DNA of 64,000 nucleotides from Methylobacterium sp. B4 (GTDB lineage Bacteria; Pseudomonadota; Alphaproteobacteria; Rhizobiales; Beijerinckiaceae): positions 124,001 to 188,000 of the forward strand of contig NZ_QJJJ01000008.1 of the NCBI RefSeq assembly GCF_003201865.1. The letters run 5' to 3'. The notes below the pieces were generated by a model. It had not been told where the DNA came from. It ran no database searches and saw only the letters and a program-made list of their open reading frames with translations. The translations under genes and the position numbers were made by a program. Shown one piece after another: positions 8,796 through 17,411 of the stretch (positions within the stretch are counted from its first letter, which is position 1; every line of letters begins with the position of its first letter).

Positions 8796-9923
8796 ATGGC
8801 GCCGGCCTCCTCCGAACCGGCCGCCCGCCGGCTGGCGGCCTCCGCGCCCTGGGATGCGGAGGCCGACGACAGGCTGGTCTGCCTCGCCGTGCGCGACGAG
8901 ACGCACGACGTGAAGACCTTCGTGCTGGCGCCGCGTGAGCCGCGGCTCTTCGCCTACGCGCCGGGCCAGTTCCTGACCTTCTCGTTCGAGATCGGCGGCG
9001 AGACCATCCACCGCTGCTACACCGTTTCCTCGGCCCCGACCCGGCCGCATGCGGTCTCGTTCACGGTCAAGCGCGTGCCCGGCGGCCCGGTCTCGAACTG
9101 GCTGCACGACAATCTGAAGCCCGGCGACACCGTCCGCGCGCTGGGCCCGATGGGCGAGTTCTCCTGCTTCAGCCATCCGGCGGAACAGTACCTGCTGCTC
9201 TCGGGCGGCAGCGGCGTCACGCCGATGATGTCGATGGCGCGCAGCTTCCACGATCTGGCCGAGCCCCGCGACGTGGCCTTCGTCCACTCCGCCCGCTCGC
9301 CCGCCGACATCGTCTTCCGGCGTGAGCTGGAAACGATGGCCCGGCTCGATCCCGCCTTCCGCTTCCACGCGGTCTGCGAGACCGACTCACCGAATGAAAT
9401 CTGGGCGGGTCCGAAGGGGCGGCTCTCGCTCGAAACCTTGCGCGAGGCCGTGCCCGATTTCCTCGACCGGGAAATCTTCGTCTGCGGCCCGAAGCCCTAC
9501 ATGGACGCGGTGCGGGCCATGCTGCGGCAAGCCGGCTTCGACATGGCCCGGCACCATCAGGAGAGCTTCGATTTCGGCGAGTTGCCGGAGGCCGAGCATG
9601 AGGCTGCAGCGGAGGCGGCCAAGGACCTCGACGCCGAGGCCGCGCCCGCGGGCGGCGTGCGCACCTTCCGGGTGGAATTCGCCAAGACCCGGCGCGTGCT
9701 CGAATGCCCCGAGAACGAGACGGTGCTCGACGCCGCCCGCAAGGCCGGCATCCGCCTGCCCTCGTCCTGCGCCAAGGGCCTGTGCGGCACCTGCAAGTCG
9801 AAGCTCACCTCCGGCACCGTCGCCATGACCCATGCCGGCGGCATCCGCCAGCGCGAGATCGATGCCGGCATGGCGCTGCTCTGCTGCTCGAAGCCGACCA
9901 GCGACCTCGTCGTCGAGCGCTGA
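8796..9923 (+). CDS. gbcB: Glycine betaine monooxygenase reductase GbcB
   Basis: A 375-residue electron-transfer partner that passes electrons from NAD(P)H through FAD and a [2Fe-2S] cluster to GbcA. The N-terminal ferredoxin-NADP-reductase-type module has an FAD motif (HRCYTVSSAP), a nucleotide-binding GGSGVTPMMSM near residue 140 and FVCGPKPYM near residue 230. A Glu/Ala-rich linker (about residues 265-285) leads to a plant-type ferredoxin domain with C-x4-C-x2-C (SCAKGLCGTC) and a final Cys in LLCCSKP. It begins three bases after gbcA. Confidence 0.92.
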   Translation: MAPASSEPAARRLAASAPWDAEADDRLVCLAVRDETHDVKTFVLAPREPRLFAYAPGQFLTFSFEIGGETIHRCYTVSSAPTRPHAVSFTVKRVPGGPVSNWLHDNLKPGDTVRALGPMGEFSCFSHPAEQYLLLSGGSGVTPMMSMARSFHDLAEPRDVAFVHSARSPADIVFRRELETMARLDPAFRFHAVCETDSPNEIWAGPKGRLSLETLREAVPDFLDREIFVCGPKPYMDAVRAMLRQAGFDMARHHQESFDFGELPEAEHEAAAEAAKDLDAEAAPAGGVRTFRVEFAKTRRVLECPENETVLDAARKAGIRLPSSCAKGLCGTCKSKLTSGTVAMTHAGGIRQREIDAGMALLCCSKPTSDLVVER

Positions 9924-9974
9924 GCGCCGCCGCCTCTCCTAAACCCCCAAAAAATCGCCTTCGGGAGTCGTCCC

Positions 9975-12017
9975 GTGATCGCCAATGCCGACGCGCTTCT
10001 GAAGCCGCTTACCATCAAGGGCCTCACCATCCGCAACCGGGTGATGTCCACGAGCCACGCCCCCGGCTACGGGAAGGACGGCAAGCCCCAGGAGCGCTAC
10101 CAGCTCTACCACGCCGAGAAGGCCAAGGGCGGCATCGGGCTCACCATGTTCGGCGGCTCCTCCTCGGTCGCCGTCGACAGCCCCGCCGCGCCCTGGAACC
10201 AGATCTCGGTCGCCGACGATTCGGTGATCCCGTACTTCCGCCAGTTCTCCGACCGGGTGCACGCGCACGGCGGCAAGCTGATGATCCAGCTCACTCATAT
10301 GGGCCGGCGCACCAAGTGGGACACCGAGCACTGGCTCCCCACGGTCTCGCCCTCGCCCCGGCGCGAGCCCGCCTCCCGCACCATCCCGAAGGAGATGGAG
10401 GCCGAGGACATCGCCCGCATCGTCAAGAGCTTCGCCCAGGCCGCGCGCCGCTGCCGCGAGGGCGGGCTCGACGGCTGCGAGGTCTCGGCCGCCCACGGCC
10501 ACCTGATCGACCAGTTCTGGTCGCCCTCCGTCAACCAGCGCACCGACCGATACGGCGGCAGCCTGGAGAACCGGATGCGCTTCGGCATCGAGGTGCTGGA
10601 AGCGATGCGCGCGGAAGCGGGCGACGACTACGTCATCGGCATCCGCATGTCCGGCGACGAGATGATCGCCGACGGCCTCAGCCAGGACGACTGCGTGGCG
10701 ATCGCCAGCGAGTACGCCCGGCGCGGCCTCGTGGACTTCCTCAACATCCTCGGGGGCCAGGCGCGCGACCACATCGCCCACGCGATCTCGCTGCCGAACA
10801 TGTCGTTCCCGGTGGCGCCGTTCCTGTTCCTGCCGAGCGCGATCAAGCGCGAGGTCGACGTGCCGGTCTTCCACGCCCAGCGCGTCACCGATCTCGCCAC
10901 CGCCGCGAGGGCCGTCGCCGAGGGGCACGTCGACATGGTGGCGATGACCCGCGCCCACATCGCCGACCCGCATCTGGTGAAGAAGCTCTCCGAGGGCCGG
11001 GCCGACGACATCCGGCAATGTGTCGGCGCGGGCTACTGCATCGATCGCATCTATGTCGGCGGCGACGCGCTCTGCATCCAGAACGCCGCCACCGGCCGCG
11101 AGGCGACCATGCCGCACGAGATCCGTAAGGCGGATGTGCGCCGCCGCGTGGTGGTGATCGGCGCCGGCCCCGCTGGGCTCGAGGCGGCCCGCGTCTGCGC
11201 CGAGCGGGGCCACGCGGTCGTGCTGTTCGAGAAGAGTACGGTTGCCAGCGGCCAGATCGGGCTTGCGGCCAAGGCCGGCTGGCGCGAGGCGATGTCGGGC
11301 ATCACCCGCTGGCTGGTGTCCCAGGTGACGAAGCTCGGCGTCGATCTGCGCCTCGACACCGAGGCGACGGAAGAGGCCGTGTTGGCGGAAAAGCCCGATG
11401 TCGTCATCGTCGCCACCGGCGGCACGCCCTTCCGCGGCCACGCCAAGGGCGCCGCGCAGCACGCGGTGACGACCGCCGAGGTGTTGGCCGGCGCGGTCGA
11501 GCCCACCGGCTCGGTCCTGCTCTACGACGAGATGGGCGGGCACAACGCCGCGTCGGTGGCCGAGCAGCTGGCCAAGCTCGGCTGCCTCGTGGAGATCGCC
11601 ACCCACGACCGCATGGTCGCGGAGGAGGTCGGCACCACCAACCAGCCGATCCACCTGCGCGAACTCTACAAGCTCGGCGTGGTGATGACGCCGAACATGG
11701 AGCTGATCGAGATCTACCCCGAGGGCAACCGCTTCGTCGCGGCGCTTCGCAACACCATGACCGATGCCGAGGAGGAGCGCCTGGTCGACCGCATCGTCGT
11801 CGATCACGGAACGCTGCCCGTCGATGCGCTCTACCACGGCTTGAAGGAGGCTTCCGTCAACCGGGGCCAAACCGACCAGGACGCGCTGATCCGCGGCGAG
11901 CCGCAGCCCTACGATCTGTCGAAGGGCTGCGCCCTCTACCGCATCGGCGACGCGGTGGCCGGCCGCAACATTCACGCGGCGATCTACGACGCCCTGAGGT
12001 TGTGCAAGGATCTTTGA
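9975..12017 (+). CDS. dgcA: Dimethylglycine demethylase subunit DgcA
   Basis: A 680-residue flavoprotein of the trimethylamine dehydrogenase/2,4-dienoyl-CoA reductase family, expected to oxidise dimethylglycine to sarcosine. Residues 1-340 are an FMN TIM barrel (QLTHMGRR, HGHLIDQF, NQRTDRYGGSLENR signature). Residues 340-370 are the cluster segment, and residues 385-670 are a nucleotide/FAD-binding part (VVVIGAGPAGLEAARV). The cluster segment reads CVGAGYC...LC: the usual second Cys of the C-x2-C-x3-C pattern is Ala. GTG start at 9975 with GGGAG eight bases upstream. It is 51 bases after gbcB. A long hairpin-bearing spacer separates it from dgcB. Confidence 0.88.
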   Translation: MIANADALLKPLTIKGLTIRNRVMSTSHAPGYGKDGKPQERYQLYHAEKAKGGIGLTMFGGSSSVAVDSPAAPWNQISVADDSVIPYFRQFSDRVHAHGGKLMIQLTHMGRRTKWDTEHWLPTVSPSPRREPASRTIPKEMEAEDIARIVKSFAQAARRCREGGLDGCEVSAAHGHLIDQFWSPSVNQRTDRYGGSLENRMRFGIEVLEAMRAEAGDDYVIGIRMSGDEMIADGLSQDDCVAIASEYARRGLVDFLNILGGQARDHIAHAISLPNMSFPVAPFLFLPSAIKREVDVPVFHAQRVTDLATAARAVAEGHVDMVAMTRAHIADPHLVKKLSEGRADDIRQCVGAGYCIDRIYVGGDALCIQNAATGREATMPHEIRKADVRRRVVVIGAGPAGLEAARVCAERGHAVVLFEKSTVASGQIGLAAKAGWREAMSGITRWLVSQVTKLGVDLRLDTEATEEAVLAEKPDVVIVATGGTPFRGHAKGAAQHAVTTAEVLAGAVEPTGSVLLYDEMGGHNAASVAEQLAKLGCLVEIATHDRMVAEEVGTTNQPIHLRELYKLGVVMTPNMELIEIYPEGNRFVAALRNTMTDAEEERLVDRIVVDHGTLPVDALYHGLKEASVNRGQTDQDALIRGEPQPYDLSKGCALYRIGDAVAGRNIHAAIYDALRLCKDL

Positions 12018-12052
12018 TCCTCATGGGACGCGAGGGCGCGGGTCGGCGCCCC

Positions 12053-12076
12053 CCTCTCCCCGCACGCGGGGAGAGG
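12053..12076. repeat. Palindromic hairpin element, copy 1
   Basis: Arms CCTCTCCCCGC and GCGGGGAGAGG (11 bases each) around a two-base loop. The identical arms recur at 12221-12244. There is no T-run, so it looks like a repetitive extragenic palindrome rather than an intrinsic terminator, though a stable hairpin between dgcA and dgcB could lower downstream expression or protect the upstream mRNA. Confidence 0.8.
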
Positions 12077-12128
12077 CCTGTCCGCACCTTGTCGTGCGGA
12101 CAGGAAGCGGAGGCAAAGCCGAAGTGGC

Positions 12129-12177
12129 GGTGAGGGGGCTTCGACGGAGGAGTCTCTTCCGTTCCAGCCCCCTCACC
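12129..12177. repeat. Inverted repeat inside the dgcA-dgcB spacer
   Basis: Arms GGTGAGGGGGCT (12129-12140) and AGCCCCCTCACC (12166-12177) enclose 25 bases that contain a smaller ACGGA/TCCGT pairing. It lies between the two copies of the 24-base hairpin, so the spacer is a composite of palindromes. Confidence 0.75.
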
Positions 12178-12220
12178 CCCGGCTGCCGCCTCGCTTCAGC
12201 GACGACAAGGTCGCCGAAGC

Positions 12221-12244
12221 CCTCTCCCCGCAAGCGGGGAGAGG
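12221..12244. repeat. Palindromic hairpin element, copy 2
   Basis: Same 11-base arms as copy 1 with loop AA. It ends 60 bases before the dgcB start codon. Confidence 0.8.
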
Positions 12245-12304
12245 GGATGCTTCATCCAAAACCGATGAGTTTCACGCCGTCGCCAAGCCCGTAGGCCCAC
12301 CGTC

Positions 12305-14203
12305 ATGACCAGCTTCGTGCCCCTGACCACGGTGTTTCCCGGCCTCGTCTGGCTGATGGCGGCGCTTGCCCTCGTTCAGGGCTTGCGCCGCGCCGCCCTC
12401 TGGCGCGTCGGCGCCGCCGCGCCCGTGGCATGGCTCGAAGGGCTCGCCAAGCTGCCCCGGCGCTACCTCGTCGACGTCCACCACGTCGTGGCCCGCGATC
12501 CTTACGCCTCGCGCATGCATGCGGTCGTGGCCGGCGGCCTGCTCGCGTCCTCTATCCTGACCGCCCTGGCGATCCTGCCGCCGCTGGCCGGTTTCCGGCC
12601 CTACTGGTTCCTCGTGGCGCTGGCCTTCGGCGTGACGGCAATCGGCTCGCTGCTGGTGGGCGCCCGGCGCTATCCGCAGAAGCAGAAGCGCCTCTCCGCC
12701 GGCCGCTTCCAGGTCCTGCCCTTCCTGCTCGTCGCCTACGCCGTCGGCGGCACGATCACCGCCCTCATCCTCGCGCTGGGTGGCGGCGGCGTCTTCGGCT
12801 CCGTCGCGCTCGCCCTCGCGGCGGCGGGCGGCCTCGGCCTCGCCTTCGAGGTGCGCCACGGTCCGATGCGCCACGCGGCGGCCGGTGCGCTCCACCTCGT
12901 CGCCCATCCCCGGCCCGGCCGGTTCGAGGGCCGCCCCGACACCGCGCTCCAGCCCCTCGACCTCGACGCGCCCCGGCTCGGCTCGGAGATGCCCGCCGAC
13001 TTCACCTGGAACCGGCTCCTGTCCTACGACGCGTGCGTGAGTTGCGGGCGCTGCGAGACCGCCTGCCCGGCCTTCGCCGCCGGCCAGCCGCTGAACCCCA
13101 AAAAACTCATTCAGGATCTCGTCGCCGGCCTCTCCCCGGCCGAGCCCGCCTATGCCGGCAATCCCTATCCCGGCGACCGGGCGGGGCACGGCGAGCGCGG
13201 AGCTTTGGCCCGGCTGATCGGGCCGGATGCGCGCATCCATCCCGACACTTTGTGGTCCTGCACCACCTGCCGCGCCTGCGTCGAGGAATGCCCGATGATG
13301 ATCGAGCACGTCGATGCCGTGGTCTCCCTGCGCCGGCACGAGACGCTGGAGCGCGGGGCGCTGCTCGAGAAGGCCGTCGTCCCGGTGACGGAGCTGCGTC
13401 AATCCGGCGATCCTGGCGGGCGCCCGCTGGCCTCGCGCACCGACTTCGCCGCCGGCCTCGACCTGCCGCGGATCGCGGACCGTGAGGGGGTCGATGTCCT
13501 GCTCTGGCTCGGCGAGGGCGCCTACGACCTGCGCTACGGCCGCTCTCTGCGGGCATTCGTCCGGCTCCTGCGCGAGGCCGGGGTCGATTTCGCGGTGCTG
13601 GGGGCGGAGGAGCGCGACACCGGCGATCTCGCCCGCCGGCTCGGCGACGAGGCGACCTTCCAGGCGCTGGCGCGGGAGAACATCGCGACGCTGGCCAAGT
13701 ATCGCTTCGAGCGGATCGTCACCGCCGACCCGCACGCGCTGCATGCCCTGCGCAACGAGTACCCGGCCTTTGGCGGGCGCTACACGGTCGTGCACCACAC
13801 CGCCTTGCTGCTGGAGCTGATCCGGGCGGGCAAGCTCAATCCCGGCCGGCTGCCGGACCTCTCGGTGACCTATCACGACCCCTGCTACCTCGCCCGCTAC
13901 AATGGGGAGACCGAGGCGCCGCGCGCGGTGCTCGACGCGATCGGCGTCACCCGCCGCGAGATGACCCGGTCCGGGCGCCGGGCGATGTGCTGCGGCGGCG
14001 GTGGCGGCGCGCCGGTGAGCGACGTGCCGGGTGAGCGGCGCATCCCCGACATCCGCATGGCCCAGGCGGCCGAGACCGGTGCGGGCATCGTCGCGGTCGC
14101 CTGCCCCTCCTGCACGGCGATGCTGGAGGGCGTGACCGACCGCAGGGCGGAGATCCGCGACGTGGCCGAACTCCTGCTCCAGGCGGTGGAGGCGGGACGA
14201 TGA
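12305..14203 (+). CDS. dgcB: Dimethylglycine demethylase membrane Fe-S subunit DgcB
   Basis: A 632-residue membrane iron-sulfur oxidoreductase thought to carry electrons from DgcA and ETF toward the quinone pool. About four hydrophobic segments span the first 200 residues (LVWLMAALALV, AVVAGGLLASSILTALAILP, YWFLVALAFGVTAIGSLLVG, VLPFLLVAYAVGGTI). Two [4Fe-4S] motifs follow, CVSCGRCETACP (about residue 243) and CTTCRACVEECP (about residue 318). Two heterodisulfide-reductase-type Cys-rich modules come last (HDPCYLARYN and CCGGGGG near residue 561, then CPSC). Its stop overlaps the etfA start (ATGA). Confidence 0.9.
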   Translation: MTSFVPLTTVFPGLVWLMAALALVQGLRRAALWRVGAAAPVAWLEGLAKLPRRYLVDVHHVVARDPYASRMHAVVAGGLLASSILTALAILPPLAGFRPYWFLVALAFGVTAIGSLLVGARRYPQKQKRLSAGRFQVLPFLLVAYAVGGTITALILALGGGGVFGSVALALAAAGGLGLAFEVRHGPMRHAAAGALHLVAHPRPGRFEGRPDTALQPLDLDAPRLGSEMPADFTWNRLLSYDACVSCGRCETACPAFAAGQPLNPKKLIQDLVAGLSPAEPAYAGNPYPGDRAGHGERGALARLIGPDARIHPDTLWSCTTCRACVEECPMMIEHVDAVVSLRRHETLERGALLEKAVVPVTELRQSGDPGGRPLASRTDFAAGLDLPRIADREGVDVLLWLGEGAYDLRYGRSLRAFVRLLREAGVDFAVLGAEERDTGDLARRLGDEATFQALARENIATLAKYRFERIVTADPHALHALRNEYPAFGGRYTVVHHTALLLELIRAGKLNPGRLPDLSVTYHDPCYLARYNGETEAPRAVLDAIGVTRREMTRSGRRAMCCGGGGGAPVSDVPGERRIPDIRMAQAAETGAGIVAVACPSCTAMLEGVTDRRAEIRDVAELLLQAVEAGR

Positions 14204-15447
14204 GCCGCCCGCGCCGCGATCCGCGGGCCGAGCGGGCGGTCTCCCTCGTCGCCGGCGAGGGCTCCCGCCCGCGCTACGACCGCACCCGCCGCGCGACCGG
14301 CTCCGGCCGGCCCCGCCGCGACCCGCGGGCCGAGCGCGAGGCGCAGCGCATCGGGGGCCTTGCGCGGGCGCGCTACGATCTCAGCCAGCGCGGCCGTTCT
14401 GTCGGCGAGGCCGTCACCACTCCGCCCCGAGCCGCGCCCGCGGCCGAGGCGCCGAAGACGCTCGTCGTCGAGGCGCCCGCCTTCCTCGTCGCGGTGGTGC
14501 CGGACGCCCCCGGCGGCCGCCTCTCGGGCCACGACCGGCAGGTGATCGGTGCGGCGCGCGCGCTCGCCGGACGCGAGGGCGCCGTCGCGGTCATCGTCGA
14601 AGGGGCGTGCGAGGGTCTCGGTGCGGCGGGCGCCGACCGGATGCTCCGGCTCGAGCCCGCAGAGGGCTACGACCCGGCGGCCCGCGCCGCCCGCATCGAG
14701 GCCGCGCTCGCGGATCTCGGGGCGCGCCACGTCCTGTTCCCGGAATCGCTCGACGGCGGCGATCTCGCCCGCCGCGTCGCGGTGGGCCTGGGAGAGGCGC
14801 TGTTCACCAATGCCGAGGCCGTGGCCGCCAAGGGTCTCGTCCGCCCGGCCCGGGGGCGCCGGGTCGAGCAGAGCCTCACCCCGCCCCGCCTCGCCACCGT
14901 GGCGCCGGATGCGGTGGCCGACTATGCCGGCCCGCCGCGGGAGGCGCGCGCGCTGCCCTTCGAGGGCTCCGCCCCGCCGCCGCCTGCGAAAAGCATCCTC
15001 TCGGCGACGCGCATCCCGGCCGACCCCGCGACCGTGCCGCTCTCGCTCGCCGAATTCGTCGTGTCGGCCGGCAACGGCCTCAGCGATCTCGACACTTTCC
15101 GCCACGTGGTGAGCGCGCTTCACGCGACGCCGGGCGCCAGCCGCGTGCTGTGCGATGCCGGGCTGATGCCGCGCCATGCCCAAGTCGGCGCCTCGGGCAC
15201 GGTGCTCGCGGCGACCTGCTACTTCGCGCTCGGCATCTCCGGGGCACCGCAGCATCTCCAGGGTGTCGCCGGCTGCGAGCACGTGGTCGCGGTCAACACC
15301 GATCTGCACGCGGCGATGATCGAGCGGGCCGGCCTCGCCGTGGTGCAGGACGCCCAGACCGTGATGCCGGCCCTGTTGCGGCTGCTCGCGGAAGAGGCGG
15401 CGGAAGCGACGGCAAGAGAGCCTGCCGGGGAGGGGACGGCGCCATGA
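14200..15447 (+). CDS. etfA: Electron transfer flavoprotein alpha subunit
   Basis: A 415-residue ETF alpha subunit, here dedicated to demethylase electrons judging by its operon. The C-terminal FAD domain has the family signature in divergent form (GASGTVLAATCYFALGISGAPQHL, shown here by position about residues 330-353) and ends with AVNTD. The first 70 residues are an unusual Arg-rich extension made of two similar blocks, RPRRDPRAER...RYD, at about residues 3-27 and 37-61. The start overlaps the dgcB stop by four bases, and the stop overlaps etfB by four. Confidence 0.88.
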   Translation: MSRPRRDPRAERAVSLVAGEGSRPRYDRTRRATGSGRPRRDPRAEREAQRIGGLARARYDLSQRGRSVGEAVTTPPRAAPAAEAPKTLVVEAPAFLVAVVPDAPGGRLSGHDRQVIGAARALAGREGAVAVIVEGACEGLGAAGADRMLRLEPAEGYDPAARAARIEAALADLGARHVLFPESLDGGDLARRVAVGLGEALFTNAEAVAAKGLVRPARGRRVEQSLTPPRLATVAPDAVADYAGPPREARALPFEGSAPPPPAKSILSATRIPADPATVPLSLAEFVVSAGNGLSDLDTFRHVVSALHATPGASRVLCDAGLMPRHAQVGASGTVLAATCYFALGISGAPQHLQGVAGCEHVVAVNTDLHAAMIERAGLAVVQDAQTVMPALLRLLAEEAAEATAREPAGEGTAP

Positions 15448-16235
15448 GAATCGCGGTCCTTCTCTCCGCCGGGCTGCATCCCGTCTCCGGGGCGTCCGTT
15501 CTGCCGCGGGTCGAGGCGCAGGCGATCCGGATGGCCGCCGGGCTCGGCGAGGCCGTCGGCCTGCATGCCGGACCGGAGGCCGCCGCCCTCGCCGAGGCTT
15601 TGGGCCAGGGGCTGGCCCGCATCGAGCATGTCGGGATCGCGGCCGGCGACGACCCGGTGCCGGCCCTCGCCGCGCGGCTCGCCGAGACCGGCCCCGACCT
15701 GATCCTGGCCGGGCGGCGCAGCCAGGGCGGCGACGAGAGCGGGCTCGTGCCCTACGCGCTGGCCCGCGCCCTCTCCATACCCCTGGTGCCCGACGTGGTC
15801 GCGGCGGCGCGCGAGGCCGAGGGGAGCCTGCGCCTCGATCAGAGCCTCGGGCGCGGCGCCCTGCGCCGGGTCTCGGTGCGGGGGCCGGTCGTCGTCACCT
15901 GCCACCCCGATGCGCCCGCCCCGCTGGCCTACGCCTTCGGCCGGGCTCGCCGCGGCAGCGTAGCGACGCTCGCCGCAACGCCGGCCGCGATCGCGGCTCC
16001 CACCGTGGCGGTCGAGGAGCGGCCCTATCGCCGCCGGCCGAAGATCGTGAAGGGCGCGCCCGCGGGGGGCTCGGCGGCGGAGCGGCTGAAGGCGGCCACC
16101 GGCGAGGGCGGCTCGGCCGCGAGCGGTCGGCTCCTGATCCAGCCCGATCCCGAGGAGGCCGCCCGGGAGATCCTGGCCTATCTCCGGCAGATCGGCGTGC
16201 TCGCTGCGGCCGGAGCCGCAAAATCGAAGACCTGA
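15444..16235 (+). CDS. etfB: Electron transfer flavoprotein beta subunit
   Basis: A 263-residue ETF beta subunit and partner of the upstream alpha subunit. It has LILAGRRSQGGDESGLVPYALA near residue 90, the nucleotide-binding loop of the family, and the RPKIVKGAP stretch near residue 200. The last 60 residues are Ala/Gly-rich, ending in a helix (AREILAYLRQIGVL). Translation start ATG overlaps the etfA stop, so the two subunits are coupled for equal synthesis. Confidence 0.88.
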   Translation: MRIAVLLSAGLHPVSGASVLPRVEAQAIRMAAGLGEAVGLHAGPEAAALAEALGQGLARIEHVGIAAGDDPVPALAARLAETGPDLILAGRRSQGGDESGLVPYALARALSIPLVPDVVAAAREAEGSLRLDQSLGRGALRRVSVRGPVVVTCHPDAPAPLAYAFGRARRGSVATLAATPAAIAAPTVAVEERPYRRRPKIVKGAPAGGSAAERLKAATGEGGSAASGRLLIQPDPEEAAREILAYLRQIGVLAAAGAAKSKT

Positions 16236-16255
16236 GAAGGACGGAACACCCTCCC

Positions 16256-16765
16256 ATGCCCCTGAGCCCGGACGACCTGCTGACGCGGCTGCGCGAGCGC
16301 GGCATCGCCTACAAGCTCTACGAGCACGAAGCTGTCCTCACCGTCGAGGCGATGATGGCGATCTGCGGCGACATCGCCGGCGCCCACACCAAGAACCTGT
16401 TCCTGCGCGACGGGAAGAAGACCTACTTCCTTCTCACGCTCCGGCACGACGCCAGGGTCGACCTGAAGGCGTTCCGCGCCGTGCTCGGTGCGCGCGGCGG
16501 GCTGTCCTTCGCGAGCCCGGAGGCCCTGCGCGAGCAACTCGGGGTCGAGAGCGGGGCCGTGTCGCCGCTCGCGGCGCTCAACGCCGCGCCGGGCAGCGTG
16601 CGGGTGTTCCTTCAGGACAGCCTGCTGGAGGAGACGCGGGTCAACATTCACCCGCTCGTCAGCACGCGCACCCTCTCGCTCGTTCCGGCCGACCTTGTGG
16701 AGGTTCTGCGGGCCGAGGGGCACGAGCCCGCCACCGTCGCCCTGCCGGAGAGCGCGGCGGCCTGA
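16256..16765 (+). CDS. YbaK/ProX-domain aminoacyl-tRNA deacylase
   Basis: A 169-residue free-standing editing domain of the INS/YbaK superfamily, most like ProXp-ala (PrdX), which hydrolyses Ala-tRNA(Pro). Landmarks are the YKLYEHE start, the THTKNLFL-like substrate loop (AHTKNLFLRDGKK, about residues 43-55), VFLQDSLLEE and the NIHPLVST loop near residue 131. Start is 20 bases after etfB. It is probably cotranscribed with the demethylase genes by position only, as no functional link to betaine is known. Confidence 0.87.
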   Translation: MPLSPDDLLTRLRERGIAYKLYEHEAVLTVEAMMAICGDIAGAHTKNLFLRDGKKTYFLLTLRHDARVDLKAFRAVLGARGGLSFASPEALREQLGVESGAVSPLAALNAAPGSVRVFLQDSLLEETRVNIHPLVSTRTLSLVPADLVEVLRAEGHEPATVALPESAAA

Positions 16766-16771
16766 AGGTCC

Positions 16772-16993
16772 TCAGGCGCGCTGAAGGGCCATCGGGAAGG
16801 CGAAGGCCATGAACAGCGGCTCGCTGGCCTTCGCCTCGACCGGAGCCGGCTCGATGCGGGAGCGCAGACCCGGCAGCGCGGCCCGGCTCAGCCCGATATC
16901 GGCCAGAGCCGCATCGCTGAGGTCCATCAGGGCCTCTTCGTTCGCCCGAGCGCGGAGCTGGGCGCGAACACTTTCGAAAACCTTGCCGAACAT
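16772..16993 (-). CDS. DUF1127-like small protein
   Basis: A 73-residue protein with the DUF1127-type core (LMDLSDAALADIGLSRA, about residues 25-41) preceded by a helix with RAQLRARANEEA. Such proteins in alphaproteobacteria are linked to phosphate and sRNA regulation, but this one lacks the full Arg-rich motif. I chose the ATG at 16993, which has GAGG eight bases upstream. An in-frame ATG at 17026 would add 11 residues. It converges with the YbaK gene, with six bases between stops. Confidence 0.75.
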   Translation of the reverse strand: MFGKVFESVRAQLRARANEEALMDLSDAALADIGLSRAALPGLRSRIEPAPVEAKASEPLFMAFAFPMALQRA

Positions 16994-17237
16994 GAGATGA
17001 GCCTCGATCGCGCCGTCGTTGATCAAGACGAGGACGGCCCGCGTCGGAACTCATATGATCCTTCTTCTGTCCTCCGAGGAGCGCGGAAGCTTGGGAGCAG
17101 ACTTGCTCCTTGCGCATGCATTGAGCAGGAAAGCCCGGAAATTAGAGAATTGCTCACTTATTTTGCATGAGGCTGCTTGTTCAAATGCATGTTGCCGGCG
17201 GCGAGCCGCACCGGCTGGAGACCGGAACTCGTGCGAA
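16994..17237. other. Non-coding interval, less GC-rich
   Basis: Upstream region of the DUF1127-like gene. The stretch around 17100-17200 is noticeably AT-richer than its surroundings and is the likely promoter area for that minus-strand gene. No gene is seen here. Confidence 0.5.
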
Positions 17238-17268
17238 AACCCCTCTTCCGGAGACCGGAAGAGGGGTT
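17238..17268 (-). terminator. Intrinsic terminator downstream of sdaA
   Basis: Perfect 14-base arms AACCCCTCTTCCGG and CCGGAAGAGGGGTT around a three-base loop. On the minus strand the hairpin is followed by TTTTCGC. It lies about 145 bases after the sdaA stop, in the right direction. Confidence 0.75.
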
Positions 17269-17411
17269 GCGGGATCGGTCGAGTGCCGGCGTCATCGGGA
17301 AAGGGCCGACACGGGTCCGATCGGCGCTTCGTGCAGCGGAGGCCGCGCGAGCCTCGTTGACGGGTGCCGCAGGGCACGCCGCGCGCCGTCCTCCCAGCCG
17401 GGCGCGGGGCC

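Noticed and set aside
9939..11975. Long minus-strand frame across dgcA
   Set aside because: Antisense shadow. Dgc flavoprotein motifs are all on the plus strand.
12018..12304. Terminator between dgcA and dgcB
   Set aside because: The hairpins are strong but no T-run follows, and the same palindrome occurs twice, so a repeat element is the better reading.
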